NCBI GenBank assembly: GCA_946186175.1
Contig: CAMHMG010000144.1
Location: 1-7,685 of the forward strand
Length of the DNA: 7,685 bases
Direction: 5' to 3'
From: an uncultured Clostridia bacterium
Lineage (GTDB): Bacteria > Bacillota > Clostridia > Lachnospirales > Lachnospiraceae
A program made the position numbers and the translations under genes. Positions 1-7,643 of this stretch are shown here, one piece after another; the stretch's first letter is position 1, and the number at the start of each line of letters is the position of its first letter. Under the pieces are notes generated by a model, which was not told where the DNA came from, made no database searches, and worked only from the letters and a program-made list of their open reading frames with translations.

Positions 1-1966
1 GATTATCAATGACAAGACCGGTTTGTTTGTCACCTTTTTTGACAATAACAACAACAAGATTTTCCTGATCCTCATCTATTGGAGGACAATCCAACACTTC
101 GTCAAGTCGAACAATCGGAATTACAGTACCTCTTAAATTAATAACCTCTTTCTGCTGAACATACTTAATATCACTAATTAATATATCCTCGATAGTAACA
201 ATGGAATTAAGCGGAATTGCGTATTTTTCATCTCTGACTTCAACCATAAGAGCCTGAATAATAGCAAGTGTCAACGGAAGTCGTACAGTAAACTTAGTTC
301 CCTCACCAAGCTTAGTACTTACCTCAACATCACCACCGAGTCCTTCTATCTTATTCTTAACAACATCAAGACCAACTCCTCTTCCGGATACATCCGAAAT
401 CTTTTCAGCAGTTGAAAATGCAGGTCTGAAAAGTAAGTCTATAGCTTCTTTCTCAGTAAGCGTTTCGGCCTGTTCTTCTGTAATATGACCTTTGTTAATA
501 GCAGACTGTTTAACCTTCTCAACGTCAATTCCGCCACCGTCATCTATTACTTCGATAGTTACGTTATTACCATCCTGATATGCGTTAAGCTGAATAGTAC
601 CAACCTGTGGCTTACCAAGCTTCAAACGATCAATAGTTGACTCAAGACCATGATCAGCCGAATTACGAAGCATATGCATGAGAGGATCACCGATTTCATC
701 AATAACCGTACGATCAAGCTCTGTTTCTTCACCGGTCATTATAAGTTCCATCTCTTTGCCAAGCTTCTTAGAAAGATCTCTTATCATTCTAGGGAATCGG
801 CTGACTACACTTTCAATAGGAACCATTCGAACCTTCATAACAGACTCATGTAAGTTCGTCGTAACTCTTTCAAGATATTCAATCTGCTCGTTAAAACTCT
901 GTGTTGCTGCCTTATTATCAGCTTTGCCTTCATTATTGTTACTATTACTAACAGATACCAAACCATTCTTAGCAATAATAAGCTCGCTGACAAGGTTCAT
1001 CAATACGTCTAATTTCTCTATATCAACACGCACAGAACGATTAGCGACAGGTTTACCGGCAGTCTTAGTTGTAGAAGACTTCTTACCTTCATCCTTCTTT
1101 TCTTTCTTCTTATCCTTCTCTCTGACTGAGCTTACAACCTCTGCATCCGCCGGTATATCATAATTCTCAATTACTACTTCTTTAATTTCGGATACATTAG
1201 CTATAACTTTCTTAACCTCATCGATGTTTTTCTCGGAAATAATAAGCATTGAGAAATCCAGATCAAATCTTTCATCCTCGATATCCTGAACACCGGGAAC
1301 TGATTTGATGATCTCGCCTATCTCTTCAACACCTTTGAATACAAGGAATGCTCTTGCTGCTTTAAGAATACAATTCTCATCGACATAAACCGTAGCACCG
1401 TATACATTAAGATTCTTTGCCTTAGCTTCGGAAATAGCATTCTTCTCAAAATCAGCTATCTCGATATGTAAAAACTTCTTCTTATCATCTCCCGAAGCAT
1501 TACCGGAAGCTGCAGCATCACTCTGCTCAGCTTTCTCAGCTTCAGCAGGCTTTTCAGCTTGTGGGGCAGGTGTAGCTGCACCGTCAGAATCAAGACATGC
1601 ATTAAGCATACGTATTATCTCATCGTTATCATTATCGCCCTCATCAGAGGTATTAATAATACAATCCAGGTATTCTTCTATTGCATCAAGACACTTAAAT
1701 ACTATATCCACCAAATCCGGTGTAACACTCATCTTTCCTTCTCGAATTTTCGAGAAAACATTCTCCATATCATGGGTAAGTCGCTGCATACGCTTAAATC
1801 CCATTGTTCCAGCCATTCCTTTTAAAGAATGAGCTGCACGGAAAATCTCATTGATTGTATCAATGTTATCCGGCTCAGCCTCCAATACAAGTACTTGATC
1901 ATTAAGATTCTGTAGATGTTCTTTAGTTTCATCAATAAACATTTCCAGATATTGACTTAAATCCAT
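1..1966 (-). CDS. cheA: Chemotaxis histidine kinase CheA (3' end outside window)
   Basis: CheA autophosphorylates in response to chemoreceptor arrays and passes phosphate to CheY, setting motor bias. I translated it by hand from the ATG at 1966; 655 complete codons lie in the window. Domains in order: P1 phosphotransfer domain with AHSLKG (phospho-acceptor His46); an Ala/Glu-rich linker (about 130-163); P2 response-regulator docking domain (about 164-265); a very Lys-rich linker (about 275-305); P3 dimerisation helices (about 310-376); P4 ATPase with N box RNSADHGLE (Asn435), DDGGGID (475-481) and SGRGVGLD (527-534); and a CheW-like P5 domain from about 568. The frame ends in GLVIDN at the window edge, so by family length roughly 20-80 residues of P5 are missing. 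All catalytic motifs are intact. The start is set by GGGGGTG 7 bases upstream, inside the end of cheB, which it overlaps by 35 bases. Identity is secure. Confidence 0.97.
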   Translation of the reverse strand, partial: MDLSQYLEMFIDETKEHLQNLNDQVLVLEAEPDNIDTINEIFRAAHSLKGMAGTMGFKRMQRLTHDMENVFSKIREGKMSVTPDLVDIVFKCLDAIEEYLDCIINTSDEGDNDNDEIIRMLNACLDSDGAATPAPQAEKPAEAEKAEQSDAAASGNASGDDKKKFLHIEIADFEKNAISEAKAKNLNVYGATVYVDENCILKAARAFLVFKGVEEIGEIIKSVPGVQDIEDERFDLDFSMLIISEKNIDEVKKVIANVSEIKEVVIENYDIPADAEVVSSVREKDKKKEKKDEGKKSSTTKTAGKPVANRSVRVDIEKLDVLMNLVSELIIAKNGLVSVSNSNNNEGKADNKAATQSFNEQIEYLERVTTNLHESVMKVRMVPIESVVSRFPRMIRDLSKKLGKEMELIMTGEETELDRTVIDEIGDPLMHMLRNSADHGLESTIDRLKLGKPQVGTIQLNAYQDGNNVTIEVIDDGGGIDVEKVKQSAINKGHITEEQAETLTEKEAIDLLFRPAFSTAEKISDVSGRGVGLDVVKNKIEGLGGDVEVSTKLGEGTKFTVRLPLTLAIIQALMVEVRDEKYAIPLNSIVTIEDILISDIKYVQQKEVINLRGTVIPIVRLDEVLDCPPIDEDQENLVVVIVKKGDKQTGLVIDN

Positions 1967-2564
1967 TCTCGTGCACCCCCATTTTATTATTAATTTCACC
2001 TGCAATATTATCTAAAGGCAGTATAGCGTCAGCATTACCACTATCTACGACCGCTCTAGGCATACCATACACTACGCAGGTCTCTCTATTCTGAGCGATA
2101 GTGTATATATTATGTTCCTTCTTAAGCTCGCTTATTCCCAAACAGCCATCTGCTCCCATTCCGGTCAGAACAGCACATACAATAAACTCTAATGAAGCAG
2201 ATACCAAACTGGTAAATGTAACATTTGCACAGGGTCTTAAACCATTGATCGGATCTGATAAATTCTCCTTGAATTGTAACTGTCCCCTTCGTTCCTGTAC
2301 AATCTCAAGATGTTTACCACCTGCCGCAACATATACATGTCCATTCTGTAGATATTCTCCATCAATAACCTCGGAAACATCGATTTCACTCATTTGATTA
2401 AGACGTGCGGCTAACGTTGCGGTAAAACCCTTCGGCATATGCTGCACTATTATAACCGGTGCATTAATCTTCTTTGAGATAAACGGTATCACACTTTGTA
2501 GTGCTTTCGGACCACCTGTTGAGCTGGCTATTAAAACTAGCTTAGAAATATTATCGTAAGCCAT
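1932..2564 (-). CDS. cheB: Stand-alone CheB methylesterase domain (no receiver)
   Basis: This is the catalytic domain of the chemoreceptor glutamate methylesterase/deamidase, which removes methyl groups added by CheR and so resets receptors during adaptation. The 210 residues hold the CheB catalytic triad: Ser15 in ASSTGG, His42 in VQHMP, and Asp139 in TGMGADG. Typical CheB proteins are about 350 residues, with an N-terminal receiver domain and linker; here both are absent. The ATG at 2564 follows GAGGTGG at a good distance. The same frame has a TGA at 2574-2576, only three codons upstream, and the whole gap to the preceding gene is 89 bases, so no receiver can be encoded there. The intact triad and good ribosome site argue against a decaying gene. 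Its last 11 codons overlap the start of cheA. Without a receiver, its activity should not depend on CheA phosphorylation (inference). Confidence 0.93.
   Translation of the reverse strand: MAYDNISKLVLIASSTGGPKALQSVIPFISKKINAPVIIVQHMPKGFTATLAARLNQMSEIDVSEVIDGEYLQNGHVYVAAGGKHLEIVQERRGQLQFKENLSDPINGLRPCANVTFTSLVSASLEFIVCAVLTGMGADGCLGISELKKEHNIYTIAQNRETCVVYGMPRAVVDSGNADAILPLDNIAGEINNKMGVHENGFKSISGNVY
1974..1980 (-). promoter_or_regulatory. Ribosome binding site of cheA, inside cheB
   Basis: GGGGGTG on the minus strand lies 7 bases before the cheA ATG at 1966 and is read through as coding sequence of cheB. It fixes the cheA start and implies that ribosomes finishing cheB pass over and can help open this site (translational coupling, inferred). 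Confidence 0.75.
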
Positions 2565-2593
2565 CTTTCCACCTCATGAATATAACTGGTTTA

Positions 2594-2602
2594 ATTATAA
2601 CA
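2594..2602 (-). promoter_or_regulatory. Candidate extended -10 promoter upstream of cheB
   Basis: In the minus-strand direction the sequence reads TGTTATAAT, an exact match to the extended -10 consensus (TGnTATAAT) of vegetative sigma-A promoters. It lies 29 bases before the cheB start, in the only sizeable gap of the operon. A start of transcription near 2587 would leave a leader of about 20 bases containing the cheB ribosome site. No good -35 hexamer is seen 16-18 bases upstream (nearest are TTATGT or CTTATG), which extended -10 promoters can tolerate. The surroundings are AT-rich, so a chance match is possible. Confidence 0.45.
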
Positions 2603-2612
2603 GACATCTATC

Positions 2613-2626
2613 TGCACATAAGTGCA
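2613..2626. repeat. Short inverted repeat in the gap before cheB
   Basis: TGCAC and GTGCA form perfect 5-base arms around a 4-base spacer (TTAT on the minus strand). The repeat falls at about the -35 position of the candidate promoter at 2594-2602, so it could be an operator; it could also form a small hairpin in read-through mRNA. It lacks a T-run and is too short for a terminator. Confidence 0.4.
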
Positions 2627-2653
2627 TAATAACATTTGTACATAATTTATATA

Positions 2654-3385
2654 TTATTTCATCCCACTTTCTTTGACTCTCATCTGTCTTTGTATATCAA
2701 ATATGTATTTAATAATTGTTTCACGCATATTACGATCCATGCGATAGAATTTAATTCTGTGATCATAAAGAGCCGCCTTATTTTCGTTAGGTTCACATCT
2801 TAGCAACTGAGCGTACGAATATACAATAAAAGGATTTCCCTCGTAAGTAAATTCAAACGTCACCTGAAGCATAGAATCCTTATTATCGTCAAAAGCAGAT
2901 ACGAATCTGATGCCTCCACCTGAAAGATCTAACATAATTCCATTCTTCCAGACATCTTCATCTAACTGTATATCGTATGGTTTTCCCTGTTCAATCTGAC
3001 TTCTCTCTTCTTCGTCTATAACTCTGTATTTTAGCGGATTTCTGCAATTAAGCCTGAAATATTCTCTTCTTTGTATCTTTTTGAGGTCGTTAAGCATTGA
3101 CAATCCCAGCAGATAAAGACAGCCTTTTTTGTATCGACCTGTGACTACAGTATGACAATTTAAAAGCCCGGATTTTGTATAAAAGGTCGTATCATATTCA
3201 TCGCCAACATTAAGCGGAATAACCCTGCCTTCAGATACAGGCATAGCAACTAAAACATCTCCGCTTTCAGCTTCATCTAATACCTGACTTACATATGTCG
3301 GAACTATTCTATCAGGATCTGCCGAGAGACGTTTCTCAATTTTCTTAAGATCTAATTTGTCACCTATTGTTATTCGTTTATCCAT
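2654..3385 (-). CDS. YcgR-like PilZ-domain cyclic-di-GMP effector
   Basis: A predicted cytoplasmic cyclic-di-GMP receptor of 243 residues. The N-terminal half (about 1-100) resembles the beta-rich YcgR N-terminal domain found before PilZ domains. The C-terminal PilZ domain carries both ligand-binding motifs: RREYFR, supplying RxxxR (Arg107 and Arg111), and DLSGGG (153-158), matching DxSxGG. Proteins of this architecture (YcgR in enterobacteria; MotI, formerly YpfA/DgrA, in Bacillus subtilis) bind the flagellar stator or motor and slow or disengage rotation when cyclic-di-GMP is high. Its place between flhG and cheB fits a motility role, though the partner is not shown. An ATG at 3397 would add four residues, but GGGAG lies 5 bases before the ATG at 3385 and overlaps the earlier one, so 3385 is preferred. 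It starts 24 bases after flhG ends. Confidence 0.9.
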   Translation of the reverse strand: MDKRITIGDKLDLKKIEKRLSADPDRIVPTYVSQVLDEAESGDVLVAMPVSEGRVIPLNVGDEYDTTFYTKSGLLNCHTVVTGRYKKGCLYLLGLSMLNDLKKIQRREYFRLNCRNPLKYRVIDEEERSQIEQGKPYDIQLDEDVWKNGIMLDLSGGGIRFVSAFDDNKDSMLQVTFEFTYEGNPFIVYSYAQLLRCEPNENKAALYDHRIKFYRMDRNMRETIIKYIFDIQRQMRVKESGMK

Positions 3386-3390
3386 ATGAT

Positions 3391-3395
3391 CTCCC
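3391..3395 (-). promoter_or_regulatory. Ribosome binding site of the PilZ gene; decides the start
   Basis: GGGAG sits 5 bases before the ATG at 3385. It overlaps the alternative in-frame ATG at 3397, which has no purine-rich site of its own upstream. This favours the shorter protein. Confidence 0.65.
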
Positions 3396-3409
3396 ATTTA
3401 ATAATAGTT

Positions 3410-4297
3410 TTAAAGATTCTTTTTCTTAGTTTTAATAAAATTAAGCAGAACTTTAGCAATTCCTTCCGGTTTCTCTTCATCAACAGGCAGATTCAATAAC
3501 CTGTTACATATATTTCTGATATGAAATGCTGGCTCACTGTCAGGTGCCGTCAATGAAATAGGTTTCTGTTCTATTACAGCATTAACTATTCTCTTGTCAT
3601 CCGGTATATATCCAAGATAATCCAATTGAATATTTAAGAACTTTGACACTACAATACTGATCTTGTCATATATCTCCTGACCTTCATCTTTATTAGATAC
3701 GCGATTAGTAACTACTCTTATTGATTTCTGTTCCCTGACAAATTCTTTCTTTCTGTTAACTGCTTTCAACAAAGAATATGAATCTGTAATGGATGTCGGT
3801 TCCGGAGTAACAACCAGTAAAACCTCCGGAGAGCTTAAAACAAATTCAATCACTGAATCTGCAATTCCTGCCCCTGTATCAATAATAACAATATCATACA
3901 AACTGTCAAGCTTAACCAGCTTAGCGATCAGTTTTTTTAATTTATCTTTATCAAGATTGACAAGATCCTGTACACCGGAGCCTCCGGATATAAAGCCAAT
4001 ACCCATAGGTCCTTCCGTAATTATTTCTTCTATAGATTTGTTGTCAAAGATGAGATCGGCAAGATTATATAACGGTCTTATTCCAAGCATTACCTCAACA
4101 TTAGCAAGACCGAAATCTGCATCTAATATAACTACTCTTTTCCCCTGTTCTCTAAATTGCAACGCAAGATTAACCGATAAGCTTGTTTTGCCGACTCCGC
4201 CCTTACCGCTTGTAACTGCAATAACTCTTGCAGTAGGAGCCTGTTCTTTTAACAATTCCATTTTCTGTCTTAATTTATCTGCCTGATCCATAGCCAT
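3410..4297 (-). CDS. flhG: MinD-like ATPase FlhG, flagellar number regulator
   Basis: FlhG (YlxH/FleN) is a MinD/ParA-family ATPase that controls flagellar number and placement, stimulates the FlhF GTPase and assists basal-body assembly at the membrane. Counting from the ATG at 4297 (295 residues), the N-terminus carries DQADKLRQKM, matching the DQAxxLR motif through which FlhG activates FlhF. The deviant Walker A motif KGGVGKT (32-38) has the MinD signature lysine, DADFGLANVEVMLG follows at 59-72, and Walker B IIDTGAG includes Asp140. The C-terminus (GIAKVLLNFIKTKKKNL) looks like the amphipathic membrane-targeting helix of MinD relatives. A GTG at 4303 is part of the ribosome binding site and is an unlikely start; the ATG at 4291 is a real alternative that begins right at the DQA motif. 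It overlaps flhF by 23 bases from 4297, suggesting coupled translation of the partners. Confidence 0.95.
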   Translation of the reverse strand: MAMDQADKLRQKMELLKEQAPTARVIAVTSGKGGVGKTSLSVNLALQFREQGKRVVILDADFGLANVEVMLGIRPLYNLADLIFDNKSIEEIITEGPMGIGFISGGSGVQDLVNLDKDKLKKLIAKLVKLDSLYDIVIIDTGAGIADSVIEFVLSSPEVLLVVTPEPTSITDSYSLLKAVNRKKEFVREQKSIRVVTNRVSNKDEGQEIYDKISIVVSKFLNIQLDYLGYIPDDKRIVNAVIEQKPISLTAPDSEPAFHIRNICNRLLNLPVDEEKPEGIAKVLLNFIKTKKKNL

Positions 4298-5579
4298 CGC
4301 CACCTCCCAACAATTGTTTTGCGATGATCTGCGGATTCATTACCTCAATATCATCCGGAACATTCTGCCCATAAGAAATGTAGGACAAAGGCATTCCTGT
4401 ATCTAATTTTATGTTGAGTATATTACCGATCGCATCAGTCTCATCTAGTTTTGTAAAGATAAGACAGCACTCAGTAATATCCTCATATAAAGCAGTTATC
4501 TTCTTAAGATCTTTGTACTTAGTTGTTGCGCTCAACACAAGATAAGTAAATAAGGTATAATTCTCAAAAGCATTATATAAAGCTCTAAGATCATCTGCCT
4601 GTTCTTTGTTCTTATGAGACCGTCCGGCAGTATCAACCAATATGTAATCATATTCAGTATACTTAGGAAGAGCTTTTTCAAGATCTTTGGTCTCATATAT
4701 TATTTCGACAGGAATAGAAAGAATATTAGCATAAGTTTTAATCTGCTCAACAGCAGCAATTCTATATGTATCGGATGTAAATATTGCTATCTTCTTCTTC
4801 TCTTCTAAAATTAGCTTTGATGATAACTTGGCTATTGTAGTAGTTTTGCCTACACCTGTTGGACCAACAAAAAACAATACCTTAGGTTTTTTGTCTCCTT
4901 TGTCAAAGCTTATCGGCTTAGTCTGTCCCAGTTTAAGTATTATCTTCTGATATACACAGGCAAGCATATCATCTAAAGTTCTTATATTTCCTGCATGCAT
5001 TATCTCATCAATGATCTGCTTAGCATATTGTAATGATACTTCATTAGTCGTCAGCTGATCAATGATCAATTCGATTGATTTATCCTTTAGGCTGCCGGAT
5101 TCTTTATCCTTAGATTCTTCAACAACCCTTTTATCAACACTCTTTAGCTTAACCTCCGTTGCTTTCTCTTTTGCAACAGTATTATTATCTATTCTGTTTT
5201 CATTCCTCTTATCTTCCTTTTTACGTTCATTCTTAGAATTTTCAATCTGCTCTTCTAAAAGCATTGCAAGCGAGTTCAATTTTTCTTCTAATTCTTTACC
5301 GTCATCACTCTGTTTATCACTTAATTTTACAGACGGATGAAGCTTCTCATCAATAGATGCATTAATTTTTGAAGCAGTTTCGCTTTCTTTCGCTTTACGT
5401 TTGTCAGTAACCTCATCAACTGCAGCAGTAACCTCAACTAAAGTCTTTCTAAAAATTTTAAAAAGTCCCTTTGGTTTAATTGTCTTAATATTCATAACTA
5501 TTGCGTCTTTACCAAGATTTTCCTTAGCAAGCATTATCGCCTCAGTCTCGGTATTACCTTGAAACTTTTTAATTATCAT
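4275..5579 (-). CDS. flhF: SRP-family GTPase FlhF
   Basis: FlhF is the third member of the SRP-GTPase family, with Ffh and FtsY. It acts at the membrane to mark where a flagellum is assembled, and its GTP-bound dimer is switched off by FlhG. In this 434-residue protein, residues 1-50 are the conserved start of the B domain. Residues about 51-170 are a highly charged Lys/Glu-rich linker with a likely coiled coil near 93-125. A helical N domain (about 165-220) leads into the G domain: P-loop GPTGVGKTT (239-247), SDTYRIAAVEQ (269-279), DTAGR (316-320) and TKLDE (376-380), ending with the conserved SYGQNVPDDIE. The protein is longer than the 366-residue B. subtilis FlhF, mostly because of the linker. 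The ATG at 5579 follows GGTGGTGA by 6 bases and overlaps flhA by 11 bases. The Gly-rich tail GGGDGYGSG is read from the flhG ribosome site and start. Confidence 0.96.
   Translation of the reverse strand: MIIKKFQGNTETEAIMLAKENLGKDAIVMNIKTIKPKGLFKIFRKTLVEVTAAVDEVTDKRKAKESETASKINASIDEKLHPSVKLSDKQSDDGKELEEKLNSLAMLLEEQIENSKNERKKEDKRNENRIDNNTVAKEKATEVKLKSVDKRVVEESKDKESGSLKDKSIELIIDQLTTNEVSLQYAKQIIDEIMHAGNIRTLDDMLACVYQKIILKLGQTKPISFDKGDKKPKVLFFVGPTGVGKTTTIAKLSSKLILEEKKKIAIFTSDTYRIAAVEQIKTYANILSIPVEIIYETKDLEKALPKYTEYDYILVDTAGRSHKNKEQADDLRALYNAFENYTLFTYLVLSATTKYKDLKKITALYEDITECCLIFTKLDETDAIGNILNIKLDTGMPLSYISYGQNVPDDIEVMNPQIIAKQLLGGGDGYGSGR
4301..4308 (-). promoter_or_regulatory. Ribosome binding site of flhG, inside flhF
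   Basis: GGGAGGTG on the minus strand is a near-perfect Shine-Dalgarno sequence within the last codons of flhF. Its final GTG (4303-4301) is in frame with flhG but cannot be both binding site and start codon. From GGAGG the spacing is 5 bases to the ATG at 4297 and 11 to the ATG at 4291, so either could be used. Confidence 0.75.
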
Positions 5580-7635
5580 TGTCTGTCACCACCCCGATAG
5601 ATTGTAATTCCACATCTGATTCTATTTCATTATATGATATTACTATTAAATCTTTGAAATAATCTTTTGTCAATTTCTTAAAATACATTCTCACTATAGG
5701 AGAAGTAATAATTATAGGAGCTTTACCCTGATCCTCTAACTTCTTGATCTCTTTTTCTGTAGAATTAAGTATTCTCTTAGTAACAGCCGGATCAAGTGTT
5801 ATATAAGCTCCCTGTTCAGTCTGCTTCACAGAATTCATGATATCCTGTTCGACCTTAGGATCTAATGTAACAACCGTTGTCATCTCCCCGTCAGCAAAAT
5901 ATGTATTGGATATTGCACGCTTTAAACGTTGTCTTACATACTCTGTCAAAATATCAGTATCTCTTGTTGTAGGAGCATAATCCGCCAGAGTTTCAAATAC
6001 GGTAACCAGATCCCTGATAGATATATTCTCGGCAAGAAGATTCTGCAATACCTTCTGAATATCCCCGACTCCGAGCATCTTAGGAACAAGCTCATCAACC
6101 AACGTGCCATTGTTCTCCTTGACATTATTGATGAGATTCTGAACATCCTGTCTGGTTAGAAGTTCATCCAGATGTGCCTTGATGACCTCAGTCAAATGTG
6201 TGGCGATAATAGAAGGTGGATCAACAACCGTATACCCCATCGATTCTGCTCTTTCTCTCTGTGCCTCTGTTATCCATATTGCAGGCAGGTGAAATGATGG
6301 CTCAAATGTAGGTATACCGGTAATCTCTTCCTCCACATATCCGGGATTCATAGCCATATAGTGATCAAAAAGTATTTCTCCCTCACTTATCTGAATACCT
6401 TTGATCTTGATTATATACTGATTCGGATTAAGCTGAATATTATCTCTCAAACGGATAATAGGAACAACAGCACCTAACTCCAATGCTATCTGTCTTCTGA
6501 TCATAACAACTCGGTCAAGAAGATCTCCACCCTGATTAACATCAGCTAGTGGTATTATACCATAACCAAACTCCAATTCGATAGGATCTACCTGCAAGAG
6601 TGCATTTACATTTTCATGCCTTCTTATCTCATCAGCAGCAACCTCTTCTTCCTGCACCTCTTCCTCAATCGCCTCAACTTCACTTGATTGCTTAACAAGT
6701 CTTCCAAGCACAATAAGTCCAAGTCCAAAACCAAGATACACCAGTATTCTTCCCTCCGAACGAAGCGGAGTAAAAACACCTAAGAAGCACAACGAACCGC
6801 CAACCATATACATAACCTTAGGCAGTTTAAATAACTGGCTGATCATAATATCGCCTATATTGGCAGCCTTAGAAGCTTTTGTTACCAATATACCTGTTGC
6901 AATAGAGATTAGCATAGACGGAATCTGTGAAACAAGTCCGTCACCAATAGTCAATATCGTATATGTCTGCAAAGCCTCCTGTATTGATAGTCCCTGCTGC
7001 ATAACACCCATTGCCATTCCGCCGACTAAGTTAATAGCGGTAATTATAAGGCCGGCTGTAGCATCTCCCTTAACATACTTAGTAGCACCATCCATAGAAC
7101 CAAAGAAAGCTGATTCCTGTTGAATCTTATCTCGCCTTGCCATCGCTTCCTGATCGGTGATTGCACCTGTATTCAAATCCGCATCTATCGCCATCTGTTT
7201 ACCGGGCATAGCATCCAATGTAAAACGGGCGGTTACTTCAGAAACACGCTCAGAACCTTTATTAATTACTACCATCTGAACAATTACAAGTACTATGAAA
7301 ATAATAGCACCTACTATCAGATTACCTCCACCAACGAAATCACCGAAAGTCCTTACGACAACTCCCGGATTACCGTATAAAAGAATAAGCTTAGTAGAAG
7401 AAATATTAAGCGCAATTCGAAACACAGTTGTAAACAAAAGAATGGTCGGAAAACTTGACATGGAAAGCGTATCTTCTGCATAAAGACAATTAAACAGAAT
7501 TGACAACGCAACCATCATGTTAAATGTAATAAAAACATCAAGCAGTAATGAAGGAATCGGAATAATGAATAAAATAATTGCTAATAACAGATATAATCCA
7601 ACAAACAGATCACCCTGAAATTTGATATTTCGCAT
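5569..7635 (-). CDS. flhA: Flagellar export-gate protein FlhA
   Basis: FlhA is the large export-gate component of the flagellar type III secretion apparatus. It couples proton-motive force to export and docks chaperone-substrate complexes on its cytoplasmic ring. The 688 residues match the family (B. subtilis FlhA is about 677). Eight likely membrane helices lie near 10-29, 31-52, 61-78, 105-124, 195-212, 227-252, 274-291 and 297-314. The highly conserved FHIPEP-family loop RFTLDAMPGKQMAIDADL starts at about 137. An acidic linker (about 319-337) leads to the cytoplasmic domain, with conserved GAVVPIIRLRDN near 388. An in-frame GTG at 7647 would add four residues, but it is part of the Shine-Dalgarno sequence GGAGGTGA, so the ATG at 7635, 8 bases after that site, is taken as the start. 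It ends inside the start of flhF. No truncation or missing motif is seen. Confidence 0.97.
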   Translation of the reverse strand: MRNIKFQGDLFVGLYLLLAIILFIIPIPSLLLDVFITFNMMVALSILFNCLYAEDTLSMSSFPTILLFTTVFRIALNISSTKLILLYGNPGVVVRTFGDFVGGGNLIVGAIIFIVLVIVQMVVINKGSERVSEVTARFTLDAMPGKQMAIDADLNTGAITDQEAMARRDKIQQESAFFGSMDGATKYVKGDATAGLIITAINLVGGMAMGVMQQGLSIQEALQTYTILTIGDGLVSQIPSMLISIATGILVTKASKAANIGDIMISQLFKLPKVMYMVGGSLCFLGVFTPLRSEGRILVYLGFGLGLIVLGRLVKQSSEVEAIEEEVQEEEVAADEIRRHENVNALLQVDPIELEFGYGIIPLADVNQGGDLLDRVVMIRRQIALELGAVVPIIRLRDNIQLNPNQYIIKIKGIQISEGEILFDHYMAMNPGYVEEEITGIPTFEPSFHLPAIWITEAQRERAESMGYTVVDPPSIIATHLTEVIKAHLDELLTRQDVQNLINNVKENNGTLVDELVPKMLGVGDIQKVLQNLLAENISIRDLVTVFETLADYAPTTRDTDILTEYVRQRLKRAISNTYFADGEMTTVVTLDPKVEQDIMNSVKQTEQGAYITLDPAVTKRILNSTEKEIKKLEDQGKAPIIITSPIVRMYFKKLTKDYFKDLIVISYNEIESDVELQSIGVVTDNDN

Positions 7636-7643
7636 TATTCTAT

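Noticed and set aside
678..1163. A 161-residue plus-strand reading frame
   Set aside because: It lies wholly antisense to the P2-P4 region of cheA, whose domains and motifs are unbroken. It is Ser/Leu-rich with no recognisable domain and no convincing ribosome site, as expected for a shadow frame.
2601..2614. Second inverted repeat CAGA/TCTG beside the one at 2613-2626
   Set aside because: The arms are only 4 bases (5 with a G-U pair) and overlap the candidate promoter. This is expected by chance in AT-rich sequence.
3975..3987. Near-perfect palindrome CCGGAGCCTCCGG
   Set aside because: It lies within flhG and encodes the conserved SGGSG segment. The arms follow from Gly/Ser codons, there is no T-run, and it sits mid-gene, so neither a terminator nor an operator is supported.
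3789..4286. A 165-residue plus-strand reading frame
   Set aside because: It is antisense to the well-conserved flhG, rich in Ser, Thr, Leu and Ile, and shows no domain. It is a by-product of flhG codon use.
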